64,000 bases of DNA, from assembly GCA_019671135.1 (NCBI GenBank), contig JAHRHY010000011.1:434001-498000 (forward strand), read 5' to 3'. Source of the stretch: Linnemannia hyalina (lineage: Eukaryota > Mortierellomycota > Mortierellomycetes > Mortierellales > Mortierellaceae). Under the pieces are notes generated by a model. It was not told where the DNA came from. It saw only the letters and a program-made list of their open reading frames with translations, and did no database searches. How positions within the stretch are numbered: position 1 is the stretch's first letter; each line of letters begins with the position of its first letter. The translations under genes were made by a program, and so were the position numbers. This document shows positions 22,274 to 31,615 of this stretch, in pieces.

Positions 22274-25128
22274 GGTAGTGAGAGGAAGGGTATGTGTGGG
22301 AAGGGTGGTGGTGAAAGGAGAAGGCGTGAAGACAGGGAAAGAACAAGGAAGAGAAGGAAGAAGAAAGGGAGGTATTAAAAGTATGCGAGGATAAAAAAAG
22401 AGGGGGGAGAAAGTGGGGAAACTGTCAGAGTGTGTGAGAGAAGAGAAAGGAGAGAAGGAGAGGAGGATATGAGCGCGTGCGGCGTGGGTTGTCAAGCTAA
22501 AACAAATCAAGAACAGAAAAAGGCTCACTTTGTGTATGAGAGAGAGTGTGCCTTGGGGAATTAAGCGTGTGGAGAAGGCAGATAGGTGAGGGAGAGGAGC
22601 AAGAGGGCTAAGTAGGAAAAAGAGAGAGGGGGAGAGAGAGAGAAAGAGGGAGAGAGAGAGAAAGAGGGAAAGAGAGAGAAAGAGAGAGAGAAGCGGAGAA
22701 AGAGATAGAACAATGTGGGGAAGAAAAAAGAGACGAGAAAGCGGTAATGGAGGAAGAAGTAGAGGAAAGAAAAGGATGCGGGCATAAAGGTGAGAAAAAA
22801 AGGACCAAACAAACAAGAAAAGAGGTGGGAGAAGAGGACGAGTCGAAGGAAGGCGATTGACTGGTTGACATGCAACAACAAAAGGTTCAACAAGGTGAAC
22901 CAATGATGGACAAATTCACAAAGTATACAAAGAGGTACCTTGGCTTGGTCAAGTCAAGGATACCAACAACGACGACGACGTGAGGAAAGTGAACAGAAAG
23001 AAAGGAGGTCCGGACGCCCTCTCTTCTCTTCAATGAAAATAACTACCTCCGGGGTCAAGAAAGAGGCTGACCGCGTTCATAGTCCTGTCTCTCCCTCTTT
23101 CTCTCTTGTCCAATCCTGCTCTCAATCTTCATTCACACACACCTACATCCACGCATACATACACATCCACCAAGAAAGAAGGAAGCCAAGGAAACAAGGA
23201 CATAACAATCACGGACATGGGAGCACTTTGTCACCAAATGGATCAGCCAAATTGATAAGGTCGTTCCTGTCTCTCCGTTCATTTCATTGTTTAATGGGAG
23301 ATTGCCGCCCAAAACACAGTGCCCAACAAAGTCTTCAATGGACCAAACTGAGAAGACAAACTAGCAACAAGACAAAGAACGAAACTCGACAACCGGAGAG
23401 TAAAACATTCCAGCTTGTTTTCGGCAGACGTAAAACATGGATCCCTATAAGGTACCCCTATGTCAGTAGCATGAAAGGAAGGGCAAGACTACATGCGCGT
23501 GAGACACGACGATGGACTGTTAAACATTGCATAATTCACTTCCAGAACGCCACTCGCCTCTACAATAGGTGAAGGCAGCCTCGTCTGATTTATTTTTATT
23601 TTCGTTCTTGTAAAGACTGTCCTGGAATGCCCGGCAGGGTGGATGGAGAGGCATGATTGAGGATAGAGAAGGTGAAGGGGAACATAATTTTGGTTGCCAC
23701 TTGTGCTGTGAGCACACAAGAGAATGAGGGGCTACAAGAAAGACGAGAAAGCGACAGGTCAGGTTCAGGGCAAGGAAAAACAGCAGACAATGGTCAGGGA
23801 TGGAGGTTATACTCGCATGTGCATGGAGCTTCTCGATTATGTCCAATGCTCTATTTCACTATTGCGCAAATCATAGAAACGCATATATCCACCTCTTACT
23901 TCTCCGCGACTCGTCCTGCTGAAACGGTAAAAAGTCCCTATGGTTATCCTCCTTCGAATTCTACTTCGATCATGTCAACAACAGTGACAAACACATTAAA
24001 GTTGCATTATGAAGAGTGCAAACAATATTCGCAGAATAAAAGAAAAACGTTTACGGCAGCAACACCAAAAAAAAAAAAAAAAAAAGCATTGGACCCACGA
24101 GTGACCCCGCTCGCTGGATAGATTCAACATCCTCTTGGTGAAAAATATAACTAAATTATTATCAATGGCAAACATAAACATGGGCCTCCTCTTCCTTCCT
24201 CCTCATCCCCTTTCTGATCCCCTTACTGAAGTTAGCGTGTTTTTCTTTTTCTCTCTTTGCCATCCCCCTTTGACCCGTCGGACCAATCACCCTCGTCGTT
24301 TGCCAGTTCTAGTCTTTCACTTGTTTATGAGGCGCGCGTGCCTTCCTTCATCGTAACTCCGATCTCGCATAAAATAGTGGCAAACAACCACAAAAAACAC
24401 TACTGTACTTCTACACCGTCCACTCTTTAATACGAGAGTGATAATAATGAATGCTTGGTCCAGTGTTCATCTCTGTTACTAATTAGCATTGATTTTTGGG
24501 TTAGCTCAGGGTGGAATGGCCCAAGTGCCCTAACATACAGCGACAGCACAAGTGCTCCCTGTTCACCTAATTTCCCTCACTTCTCTCTTTCTCTCACTCT
24601 CTCGTTGTGATCGGGGTTTTGGTTCGTTAATGGGATCTCGAGGATATGAAACCCCTACTTTGCCTCCAAAGTCTCCTTACCCTTCCTTCTCTCTTTCATT
24701 CTTTTCTGTAGAGAGTACAGTGTTACTTTTCCTTTATTCTTTGCCTTCATGCTTGTCCTGCTTCTGGTTGTTTATGGCTACATGTCACGTGTATCTATCA
24801 AGAGTGGAATAGTGTGTGCCTTCCCATCTCCTTGTTACTTGCCGTTGCTACTACTCCTATGCCTTTCTCATCACCATAATACGCCTTTGCCACCCCTCCT
24901 CACGCATACCTATCCCGCCTTTACTTCATCGCCTTTGCCACCACTCCTACACGTTCTTTTCGTCACTTCCCCAATAGTTCGCGTCAATCCATGACTCAAA
25001 AAGGCATTTTTTATTCTTTCGGGCAACTTTTGGAGGATCATTCTCATGCCTCTTGTTTTCTTTCTCAAAACGCAGAAAAGCAACCAAGAAAATTCCTGCG
25101 GACAGCCTTTTTTTTTTTGGGCATCCAA
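22274..25128. other. Gene-poor region upstream of PPZ
   Basis: About 2.9 kb without a supported gene. The first 620 bases (22274-22900) are almost purely A/G on +, that is a C/T-rich leader for PPZ, including a GAGAGA/GAAAGAGG block at 22615-22695. The remainder has scattered open frames, among them one of 210 codons on + from 22940, with no recognisable domain. An A run lies at about 24067-24085. The stretch near 24496-24530 has an A-box-like 'TTAGCTCAG' but does not fold as a tRNA. Confidence 0.5.
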
Positions 25129-25878
25129 TCAGGCTTCATAACTGGCAACGAGGTTACAGTATCCATGCACACACTGATCCGAGGCCAGATAATTCAACAG
25201 GGCAAGCATATCTTCCTTGAAGACCCTGTTGTCCTCGACCAACTTGCTCAGCTCCTCTAACAACGCCGGATCCCCCGTCTCGGGCGCAGAGAGACGATCG
25301 ACCAACTCCTGTGGCAGTATATCCGAGTAGGGCTCCTCTACAACCTCGTTAGTTTTTTGTTCCTTCAACCCTCTCATGACGCGCCAGACACTCTCGCAGT
25401 CACCGTTTTTGCGCACGTATTTGCTCAAGTGCGCCTCTTGCATTCGGACCCAGAGTGCGACTCCTCCCTTGAAATCGGTAAATCCAAAAAAAAATTGCCG
25501 GTGGCCCTGTGGGTGAGTGCAGACCACCATGCTGACTTGTCCGTTTGCTCGATATGGACCGCGGAAGGGAAGGTGCAGCCGAGGCGGTAGATACAGAATG
25601 GAGAGCCCAGATCTTTGAACGAGGTGGTCCTGTTGTATCGGAAACTCTCGCGGCTGCCATCGAAAACGAGTTGATCAGGAGAGGAGCCATCCTTAGAGGT
25701 CTTGAGATAGACACAATTGTCAATCCCACTACAGATACCGAGGGCTGAGAAGGTGCAATCCTCTAGGATGTCCCATTTGCTTATTACGTGGTGGAAGAGC
25801 TAGTGGTCGGCGCAGTATTGATAGGATGGATTTCTGCTGGAGGGCGTTGAAGGTGAGAGTCTTGAGCAAGGCAGACAT
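25129..25878 (-). pseudogene. Decayed tandem copy of the unknown gene at 26403-27161
   Basis: Reading from an ATG at 25878, the start 'MSALLKTLTFNALQQ' parallels 'MESPLNSLTFNVLQG' of the neighbour. The similarity then moves to another frame, preceded by an in-frame TAG at about 25800 where the neighbour has Asp, and continues through 'SKWDI' and 'GSPFCIYRLGCTFPSAVHIEQTDKSAWWSALTHRATG'. A second shift occurs in a nine-base T run at about 25486-25494 on the sense strand; the alignment with the neighbour predicts seven T. After it the original C-terminal half resumes and ends 'LNYLASDQCVHGY', as in the neighbour. One stop plus two shifts, and no GT-AG introns that would remove them, indicate a pseudogene. 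Sequencing error in the homopolymer could explain one shift only. Confidence 0.8.
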
Positions 25879-26402
25879 GGTTTTGCGTATATGAAGGGGA
25901 GAGATGGTGTGAGGGTGTTTATGTTTGTGTTTGTAAGGATGTGAAGGGTGTGTTTGAAGGTGGGTGGATAAGAGGGATGGAAAATAAAATAAAAAAAAGA
26001 GCGGATGTTGGTTTTTAAGTTTTTCTGCACAGCCTACATGGTGACGACACGGCCGTGTCGCGTCCGCTGACCTTGTTTGCCACCATTGTTTCGACATTAA
26101 TCATGCAAGAAAAAGAAATCGTTGGACGCACACACACACACAGACGTATTCATTTGACACATATAGTAGTCTGAAAATCTTCCTGTTCCCTTTGATCTCC
26201 TCCCCCTGATCTTGCTTGAGAATGGGTCAACCCTGCTGCCTTAGCTCAGTTTACGACAGATCGGATCATTCGCCATCAAAGTTTATTTTCAAATGCACCA
26301 CCTAAGGACAGGTTCGAACATAAACAAAAGAAGAGGAAGTAGTCCCCATAAGATATGCCGTCTGCGTTTATCCTCTAGTAGTCTTGTTTCCATCAGCTCG
26401 TC
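25879..26402. other. Spacer between the tandem copies
   Basis: 524 bases with the remnant promoter of the pseudogene (C/T- and CACA-rich sense strand) and the 3' flank of the intact copy. A short (CA)n lies at about 26130-26142. 'CTTAGCTCAG' near 26240 and 'GGTTCGAAC' near 26309 resemble tRNA A and B boxes but no tRNA fold is possible. Confidence 0.45.
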
Positions 26403-27161
26403 CTAAGGCTCTCGCTCTTCACAACCGGCAACAAGATCTCCATATCCATGGACACACTGGTCGGAAGCAAGGTAGCCCAGTAACTCGGCAATATCGCTTG
26501 TAAAGATATTGTTGGTGTAGACAAGGTCCTGCATCTTCTTGAGAAAAACAACATCGCCCGTGTCGGGATCTGAGAGATGATCGACAAGCTCCTTTGGAAG
26601 CTCTTCGAGGTAAGGCTGTGAAATGGCCCTCAGCGCTGAGCTGCTTAATACTGCTAGATCATCTAAGAGCTGCCACTGTCCATCCTGGAATTGGAGATTG
26701 GATTGCTGTCGGACGGTTCTGAGGGCTGGACGACCTTTGATATCCATGATTCCAAAGTACCGACCCGTCGACTTGTGAGTGAACCCGGACCACCACGCCG
26801 ACTTGTCCGATGGCTCGATATGAACGCCCGAGGGGAAGGTGCAGCCCAGACGATAGAGGCACATGGGCGAACCAATGGCATTGAAGCATATCCTCTCCCT
26901 TAGATAGGACATGTCTAGCGTTGCGAGATCGGCAAAGATGTCTCTTTGAAAGACGATTTTCTCGATGTTATCATCTTGCTTCTTTTGCAAGAAGAAACTG
27001 CGGCCGTCCATGCTGCTGGTATGGTAGTGTTCTTCGTCGCCTGCGTAGATCTCCCACTTTCTGGTAACGAGACGCGCGAGGTCGTAGTTGGCAGCGTGAG
27101 TGTCCGGAACGGGTCGGCCCTGCAGCACGTTGAAAGTGAGAGAATTTAACGGGGACTCCAT
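26403..27161 (-). CDS. Uncharacterised protein, intact member of a tandem pair
   Basis: A single exon of 252 residues; I do not recognise the family. The ATG at 27161 gives 'MESPLNSLTFNVLQG', and the frame upstream is only CT-rich leader. Visible features are a conserved core 'GSPMCLYRLGCTFPSGVHIEPSDKSAWWSGFTHKSTGRYFG', probably beta-rich by its alternation of aromatic and charged residues, and a helical C-terminus with 'LPKELVDHLSDPDTGD' and 'LLGYLASDQCVHGYGDLVAG'. There is no signal peptide or membrane segment. The core and C-terminus are shared with the pseudogene 524 bases away, which shows these parts were under selection in the family. It is probably a lineage-specific fungal family with recent tandem duplication. 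Function unknown. Confidence 0.75.
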   Translation of the reverse strand: MESPLNSLTFNVLQGRPVPDTHAANYDLARLVTRKWEIYAGDEEHYHTSSMDGRSFFLQKKQDDNIEKIVFQRDIFADLATLDMSYLRERICFNAIGSPMCLYRLGCTFPSGVHIEPSDKSAWWSGFTHKSTGRYFGIMDIKGRPALRTVRQQSNLQFQDGQWQLLDDLAVLSSSALRAISQPYLEELPKELVDHLSDPDTGDVVFLKKMQDLVYTNNIFTSDIAELLGYLASDQCVHGYGDLVAGCEEREP

Positions 27162-28766
27162 TTTAGTACGAGTGTGATGGTGGAGGAGGAATGGGAATGG
27201 AGAGAATGGAAGAAGAAAATGGAATGAGTGAATGAGAAAAGAGAATGGGAAAATGTTTCCTCGAGGAAATAAATATCTCTTCGGTGGCAAACACATTTTT
27301 AAAGGCGTTTTCATGGATTCATTTAAAATAATAATAATGGCGCAGCCTCCTAATCGCTAAGGAAGGCCGGAGTTCTTCCACATATGGTATCGCCACACTC
27401 CACCACACCACCACAAAAGACAGAGATAAGAATGGGGTGGTGGGCAAAGGAAGAAGAGTTAGAGTGGTGGCAAAGGGCAAAAAAAAGAGTTGGAGCGGTG
27501 GCAAACCTCCTATACTTGCCGCATGCAACCTCAACATGGATCGCTTGCTCACTAGAGACGCGAGTTAGGTCTCCCAGGGAAGCATCCGGTAATAACCTCC
27601 TTCGATGGTACAGGTATTCGACACATGGTACGAGGACCAGGACCGTCGTTTCAAGACCGGTCAATAGTTTAGCGTAGATACTGGCTACCCCTTGGCCACC
27701 TTGTGCTCACACGAGGCTGATATTTGATTGGGTGAAAGGCAAGGCGATAGACTGAAGTCGCATGACTGCTTTTTACCTCCGCAAACGCGCAATCTGACGC
27801 CATTTCTCGCCTACCATCTTTTTTTTACTTGGTTGGCTATGAGTTCTGCACCTTCTCCTCAGTCACACTCACTTGCATTGCGTGTCAATGGGGTGTGTGC
27901 GGGCGACCAATTGATCGACACGTCGAGTTTGCACCCTTTTCTTTTTGTTCGGGAAAAGCAACGCCGAGAGAGAAGGAGACATGGGCGTAAGAGACCCCTT
28001 TGTCATGCATTCGCTTGCACAATGCGAACTCTACCACTCCGAGACCGAAATAGCTCTCGCGATAGGCAAACAGCTTTTTTTTTTTGGTTCTCTCTCACTC
28101 TCCTTCATCTCGATCGTTATATCATTTCCATGCGGTTTCTCATTCGCTGGAGAAATGAGAAAAGACCATTTGCTATCTCAATTGCTTGATGCATGGCATG
28201 GCATGGTTAGGGGTCTTCTTCAATCATTTTTTTTCTCACACGGTAGTGTTTTTTTCCTCCGCAACCACCTCATTGCTTTATCTTCATGCTTGCACTATGT
28301 TCTGCATTATGCTCATCGTGTTCAATTGGCAGACATTGCATTGGGGACAGGTTCGTATTTTTTAGATAGTGGTTTTAATTAGATGAAGTATTTACAATGC
28401 AGTGTGGAGGGACGATTTTTGGCAAGAGAGGGAGAGTGAGAAGGAGAGTGGTGGTATAACGTGGAAGTGTGGGCGGGTTGGGATGAATAGAAGTACAAGA
28501 TCGCACATGGGAAGGAGAAGAATGTGGAGGAGAGTGGTTTGTTTTTGATGGAGGGGGCAACGAAAGAGATAAGGGGGGGAGAGAGACGCAGACCCATAGA
28601 AAGAAAAAATGGTGTGATTTCTCAAGAAAAAGACCCAATCGATAATCACATCTCATTTTCCTGGCTAACTCAATTGCTCGTGGGTTTCGGTAAAGGGGGA
28701 ACAGGCGAGACGATCGCGCAATCGGCAACAAACAAAAAGGATTGGCTAGTCGGGTTTGACTCGCCT
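27162..28766. other. Intergenic region with an unexplained GC-richer island
   Basis: 1.6 kb without a supported gene. The stretch at about 27530-27720 is more complex and GC-rich than its surroundings. On the minus strand it starts with an A-box-like 'TGGCCAAGGGG' and later has 'GTCGAATACC', reminiscent of a tRNA-derived element but not foldable as a tRNA. A minus-strand open frame of 104 codons (27664-27350) crosses it, with no recognisable domain. Confidence 0.4.
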
Positions 28767-29732
28767 CTATGCCTGGATGGCAGGAGCGGCAGCAACAACG
28801 ACAGCAGCCTCACGGGAGGCAAGAAGGGCCTGCTTCTTCTTCTGGGTCGCCTGGAACTCGGCCCTCATCTTGAAGTAGTCAACATGCAGTCCACATTCAG
28901 TCTTCTGCTTGCCCTCCCAACGGCCCGACCGCTCGTCATCAGGGTTCGACGCAGGCTTGGTCGAATGCCAGTCGCCGATCGACCGATAGCCCTGATCCAA
29001 CAGAGCGTTGAAGGGGACCTGGTAGGCGCGGAGGTAGGTCCACACCTGTTGGAAGGACCAGCTCGCAAGGGGGTTCAACTTGAGGAGACCAGTACCGGAC
29101 TCGATCTCGAGGATGTCGAGGTGGGCACGATCACCCTTCTGGGACCGACGACGACCAGAGATGACGGCTTGAGCTCCCAGCTCTTGGTATGCGCGACGAC
29201 CAGGTTCGACCTTGACGAGGTAATCGTACGAGAGGTCATCAGTCTCCCAGAGGTGCTGGCCGTACTGGGTCTCAAAATCGGCAGTTGTCTCACAGTTGAG
29301 GGGCTTGTAGACCTTGAGGGGGATGTTGTAATGATCTTGGACCTGCTGAGCCAGATCCAACGTTTCCTGGAAATGGTACATGGTATCAATAAAGATCAAC
29401 GGCACAGGGTGGCGTTGAGTGTTGTAGCCCGACTTTTTGAAGTGATGATCACCGTCGTCGCTCTCATCTTCGGAGGCGGAGGAGGAGGCAGGGGTGGGGT
29501 GGACATTTGCGGCGGACTGGTTGTCGATGTGGATGCGGTTGATCATGTCGAGGATGACGAGGCCTGTGGGACCGAAGGCTGTGGTTTGGATTAGGCCAGG
29601 GAGGGAGATCATGGCCCATTCGATGATTTTCTCGGGGGAGAGCTTCTCGAGCTTGGCGTTGATGAATTTGAGGTGGGCGGGGGTGAAGGTGGTCGAGAAG
29701 GAGGAGACCTGTGGGGCTGTTGACTCTGGCAT
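28767..29732 (-). CDS. MET16: Phosphoadenosine phosphosulfate (PAPS) reductase
   Basis: Reduces PAPS to sulfite and PAP with thioredoxin, in cytosolic sulfate assimilation. A single exon of 321 residues. Features: 'SLPGLIQTTAFGPTGLVILDM' (about 43-63, nucleotide-binding loop), 'PLIFIDTMYHFQETL' (111-125), 'KPLNCETTADFETQYG' (143-158), 'AVISGRRRSQKGDR' (189-202), 'NPLASWSFQQVWTYL' and the catalytic signature 'KTECGLH' with the redox Cys at 280. The extra Cys-Cys pair of the iron-sulfur APS reductase class is absent, fitting the fungal PAPS-specific type. It carries an acidic Ser/Glu/Asp insert at about 72-105, where yeast Met16 has only a short linker, and an Ala-rich C-terminal tail. It faces DAD2 across an 845-base divergent promoter. 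Confidence 0.95.
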   Translation of the reverse strand: MPESTAPQVSSFSTTFTPAHLKFINAKLEKLSPEKIIEWAMISLPGLIQTTAFGPTGLVILDMINRIHIDNQSAANVHPTPASSSASEDESDDGDHHFKKSGYNTQRHPVPLIFIDTMYHFQETLDLAQQVQDHYNIPLKVYKPLNCETTADFETQYGQHLWETDDLSYDYLVKVEPGRRAYQELGAQAVISGRRRSQKGDRAHLDILEIESGTGLLKLNPLASWSFQQVWTYLRAYQVPFNALLDQGYRSIGDWHSTKPASNPDDERSGRWEGKQKTECGLHVDYFKMRAEFQATQKKKQALLASREAAVVVAAAPAIQA

Positions 29733-30577
29733 TGTGTTATGTATGTGTATGTGTGTGCTGGTGTTGTGTTGGTGGTGGGTGAGGTGGGTGGAGAGTGGAG
29801 AATGAGGATGTATATGTATACGAGTGTGAGCAAGGTTGGTAGTAGTGATATTGAATGAGGTTATGAATGCAAGTGGGCAAAATACAAATGAAGAGTGCTG
29901 AGTTGAAACAAGAAGAGAAAGAGAGTGGAGAGGGTGTCAAGAATGAAGAGAAAGGAGGTTGAAGAATGAAGAAAAGAAAGAGGAAAAACGAAGGGATCTC
30001 CGAAGGTTTATGTATGAAAAAGAACTCGAAGGCTTCTGACAAATCTGTTCCGGGAAACGAACGCGTAGTCGCTTCTAATCAATCGTTTTCTCTTATCCAT
30101 TGCTTTTACTCTGCTTTGTGATCAAAGGATACAATTGCCGCGGCGAATACAAACAAAACAATTACAAACGCACGCACACACAAGGTTCTCCGCTCTCCAC
30201 TCCCCTTCCCGTCCGTGGTGCATGAGCAAAGTTCCATGTAATAACTGTGCAACGAACGAAGGAGTAGGAAGGGGGGACTGCTGATTAGGAGTACTTTGCA
30301 GACTATCCCTGTCCATTGCGCCTTCTCCGAACGCGATGACACCACCGCTAATCTACCTCCTTAGCGAATCAAATCTCCACCCTTGACTCTTCCCTAGATG
30401 TGCATTTATGTAGGGTTCGAACCGTTTCTCAGGTAGAGAGGGTTCGCGATATCAAGAAGATTGTAACGTGATCAACGGTGGCTTTGCATTCTATCCTCTC
30501 TTTCCCCTTTCTTCGCGTCTCAACATGACCTTGGAATCGCCGCGAAAGAATCTCTTCACAACAACACAGTACAGACC
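29733..30577. other. Divergent promoter region, PAPS reductase / DAD2
   Basis: 845 bases shared by two outward-reading genes. The first 100 bases beyond the PAPS reductase start are (GT/CA)-rich, giving a TATATGTATAC element at about 29810-29821, roughly 80 bases upstream of the reductase ATG. No sulfur-regulator site was identified with confidence. Confidence 0.45.
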
Positions 30578-31261
30578 ATGTCCTCGACGGCACCGCCTCA
30601 TCTCCTGCAACGCATGCAAGAAAAGAAACAGGAGCTGGAACACCTTCTCGCGCTCCGTCAGCTCGCAAGTCATCTCCAGACGCACTTTGATGAACTCTCT
30701 GATAAGTTTGATGGCCTCATGCAAGGCAACCAAGGTACACACACAAGCGCCTCTCTGAACCGCACTCAAACCAAACAAACAGGGACGCACACAGGAACTA
30801 TGGCTAGGGGGAAGGAAAAACGAAAGGAACAACCAACATCATATCTTGGAGCAATAAGGAGCGCCGCTCATGTCTTTCAATCTACAAACCAGAAACTTCC
30901 TTATGGCGAAATATCTAACCATTGATGTTGCGTGCTCAACCAAACAACAACAAAAAAAATAGCGACATCAAGCGTGCTTGAAAACTGGGCAGGTGTCTTC
31001 AGGACCATCGATCTGACAGGTAAGCAGTTAAACAAACAAAGAAAAAGAATACAGCAAAAGAACTTTTCCGAACTTTCCAAACCGACCATCTACCTTACCT
31101 GATGCGTGTGTTTGTAAAGCAATTATACGGACGTTAATAACACGCCCTTGAGGGGCCTGTGGCCTACTGTTCGAAACTATAGAAAAATTCACATCGCAGG
31201 ACCAAGATCAACAGGAGCAGGAAAAGTCATCGTTGGTCAGGATTCCAACGGCGTAAAGTAG
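30578..31261 (+). CDS. DAD2: DASH complex subunit DAD2 (kinetochore-microtubule coupling)
   Basis: Part of the ten-subunit DASH/DAM1 ring that couples kinetochores to spindle microtubules in fungi. Three exons (30578-30734, 30963-31019, 31200-31261) with GT-AG introns and matching phase give 91 residues. Residues 1-50 are a heptad-rich helix ('LLQRMQEKKQELEHLLALRQLASHL', 'FDELSDKFDGLM'). The junction yields 'NQATSSVLENWAGVFRTIDL', the hallmark Dad2 segment equivalent to 'VLxNWxxVxRAI' in yeasts. The short tail is 'TGPRSTGAGKVIVGQDSNGVK'-like and polar. The size matches known Dad2 proteins (about 90-135). Each exon alone is too short for an ORF scan, so this gene is easily missed. It converges with the HMG-box gene. 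Confidence 0.85.
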
Positions 31262-31615
31262 GACGTGGATAAGAAACAAAGCACATACAGGACGCGTCAA
31301 TGTTCGCCTAGCATCTATACCCTTTCCTTTTTCCACACAACCTATGCATGGCGCATGGCCCACCCAAACGAAGTTCTGCTTCGTTGCACCTCGTATCATA
31401 ATCAAATTAAAAGCAAATGCGAGACTTGTGGTGTGCATGAAGAAAAAAGCAGTATGTATGACATGATTATTGGAACAGCGCAAAAAAAGGACAAACGAGA
31501 GGTAATAAACAGAGAGAAAGAAAAAAACTATGAAAAGCGAGAGAGAAAAAGAAAAAGAATGCTTGAAGGTGGGCGGGCGATGTCATCTCAAGTGCAACTC
31601 CATGTCTTCCTCCTT
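31262..31615. other. Convergent 3' region between DAD2 and HMG-box gene
   Basis: 354 bases holding both 3' untranslated regions. On + it is A-rich (AAAAGAAAAAG) towards the HMG stop. No gene is seen. Confidence 0.5.

Noticed and set aside
20594..22903. Extending PPZ about 210 codons upstream of MGNQTSKK
   Set aside because: The extension is a CT-rich leader translation. The MGN myristoylation start is the family standard.
22940..23572. 210-codon plus-strand frame
   Set aside because: Mixed composition but no domain, no upstream leader and no codon bias; probably chance.
24496..24560. tRNA-like 'TTAGCTCAGGGTGG'
   Set aside because: No matching D-stem, anticodon stem or T-arm could be folded downstream.
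26236..26320. tRNA-like A box 'CTTAGCTCAG' and B box 'GGTTCGAAC'
   Set aside because: Spacing and stems do not fit; no acceptor stem pairing.
27350..27664. 104-codon minus-strand frame
   Set aside because: No domain; it overlaps the unexplained island better treated as non-coding.
30405..30430. Palindromic 'GGTTCGAACC' resembling a T-arm
   Set aside because: Flanking bases do not extend the stem and no A box lies at the right distance.
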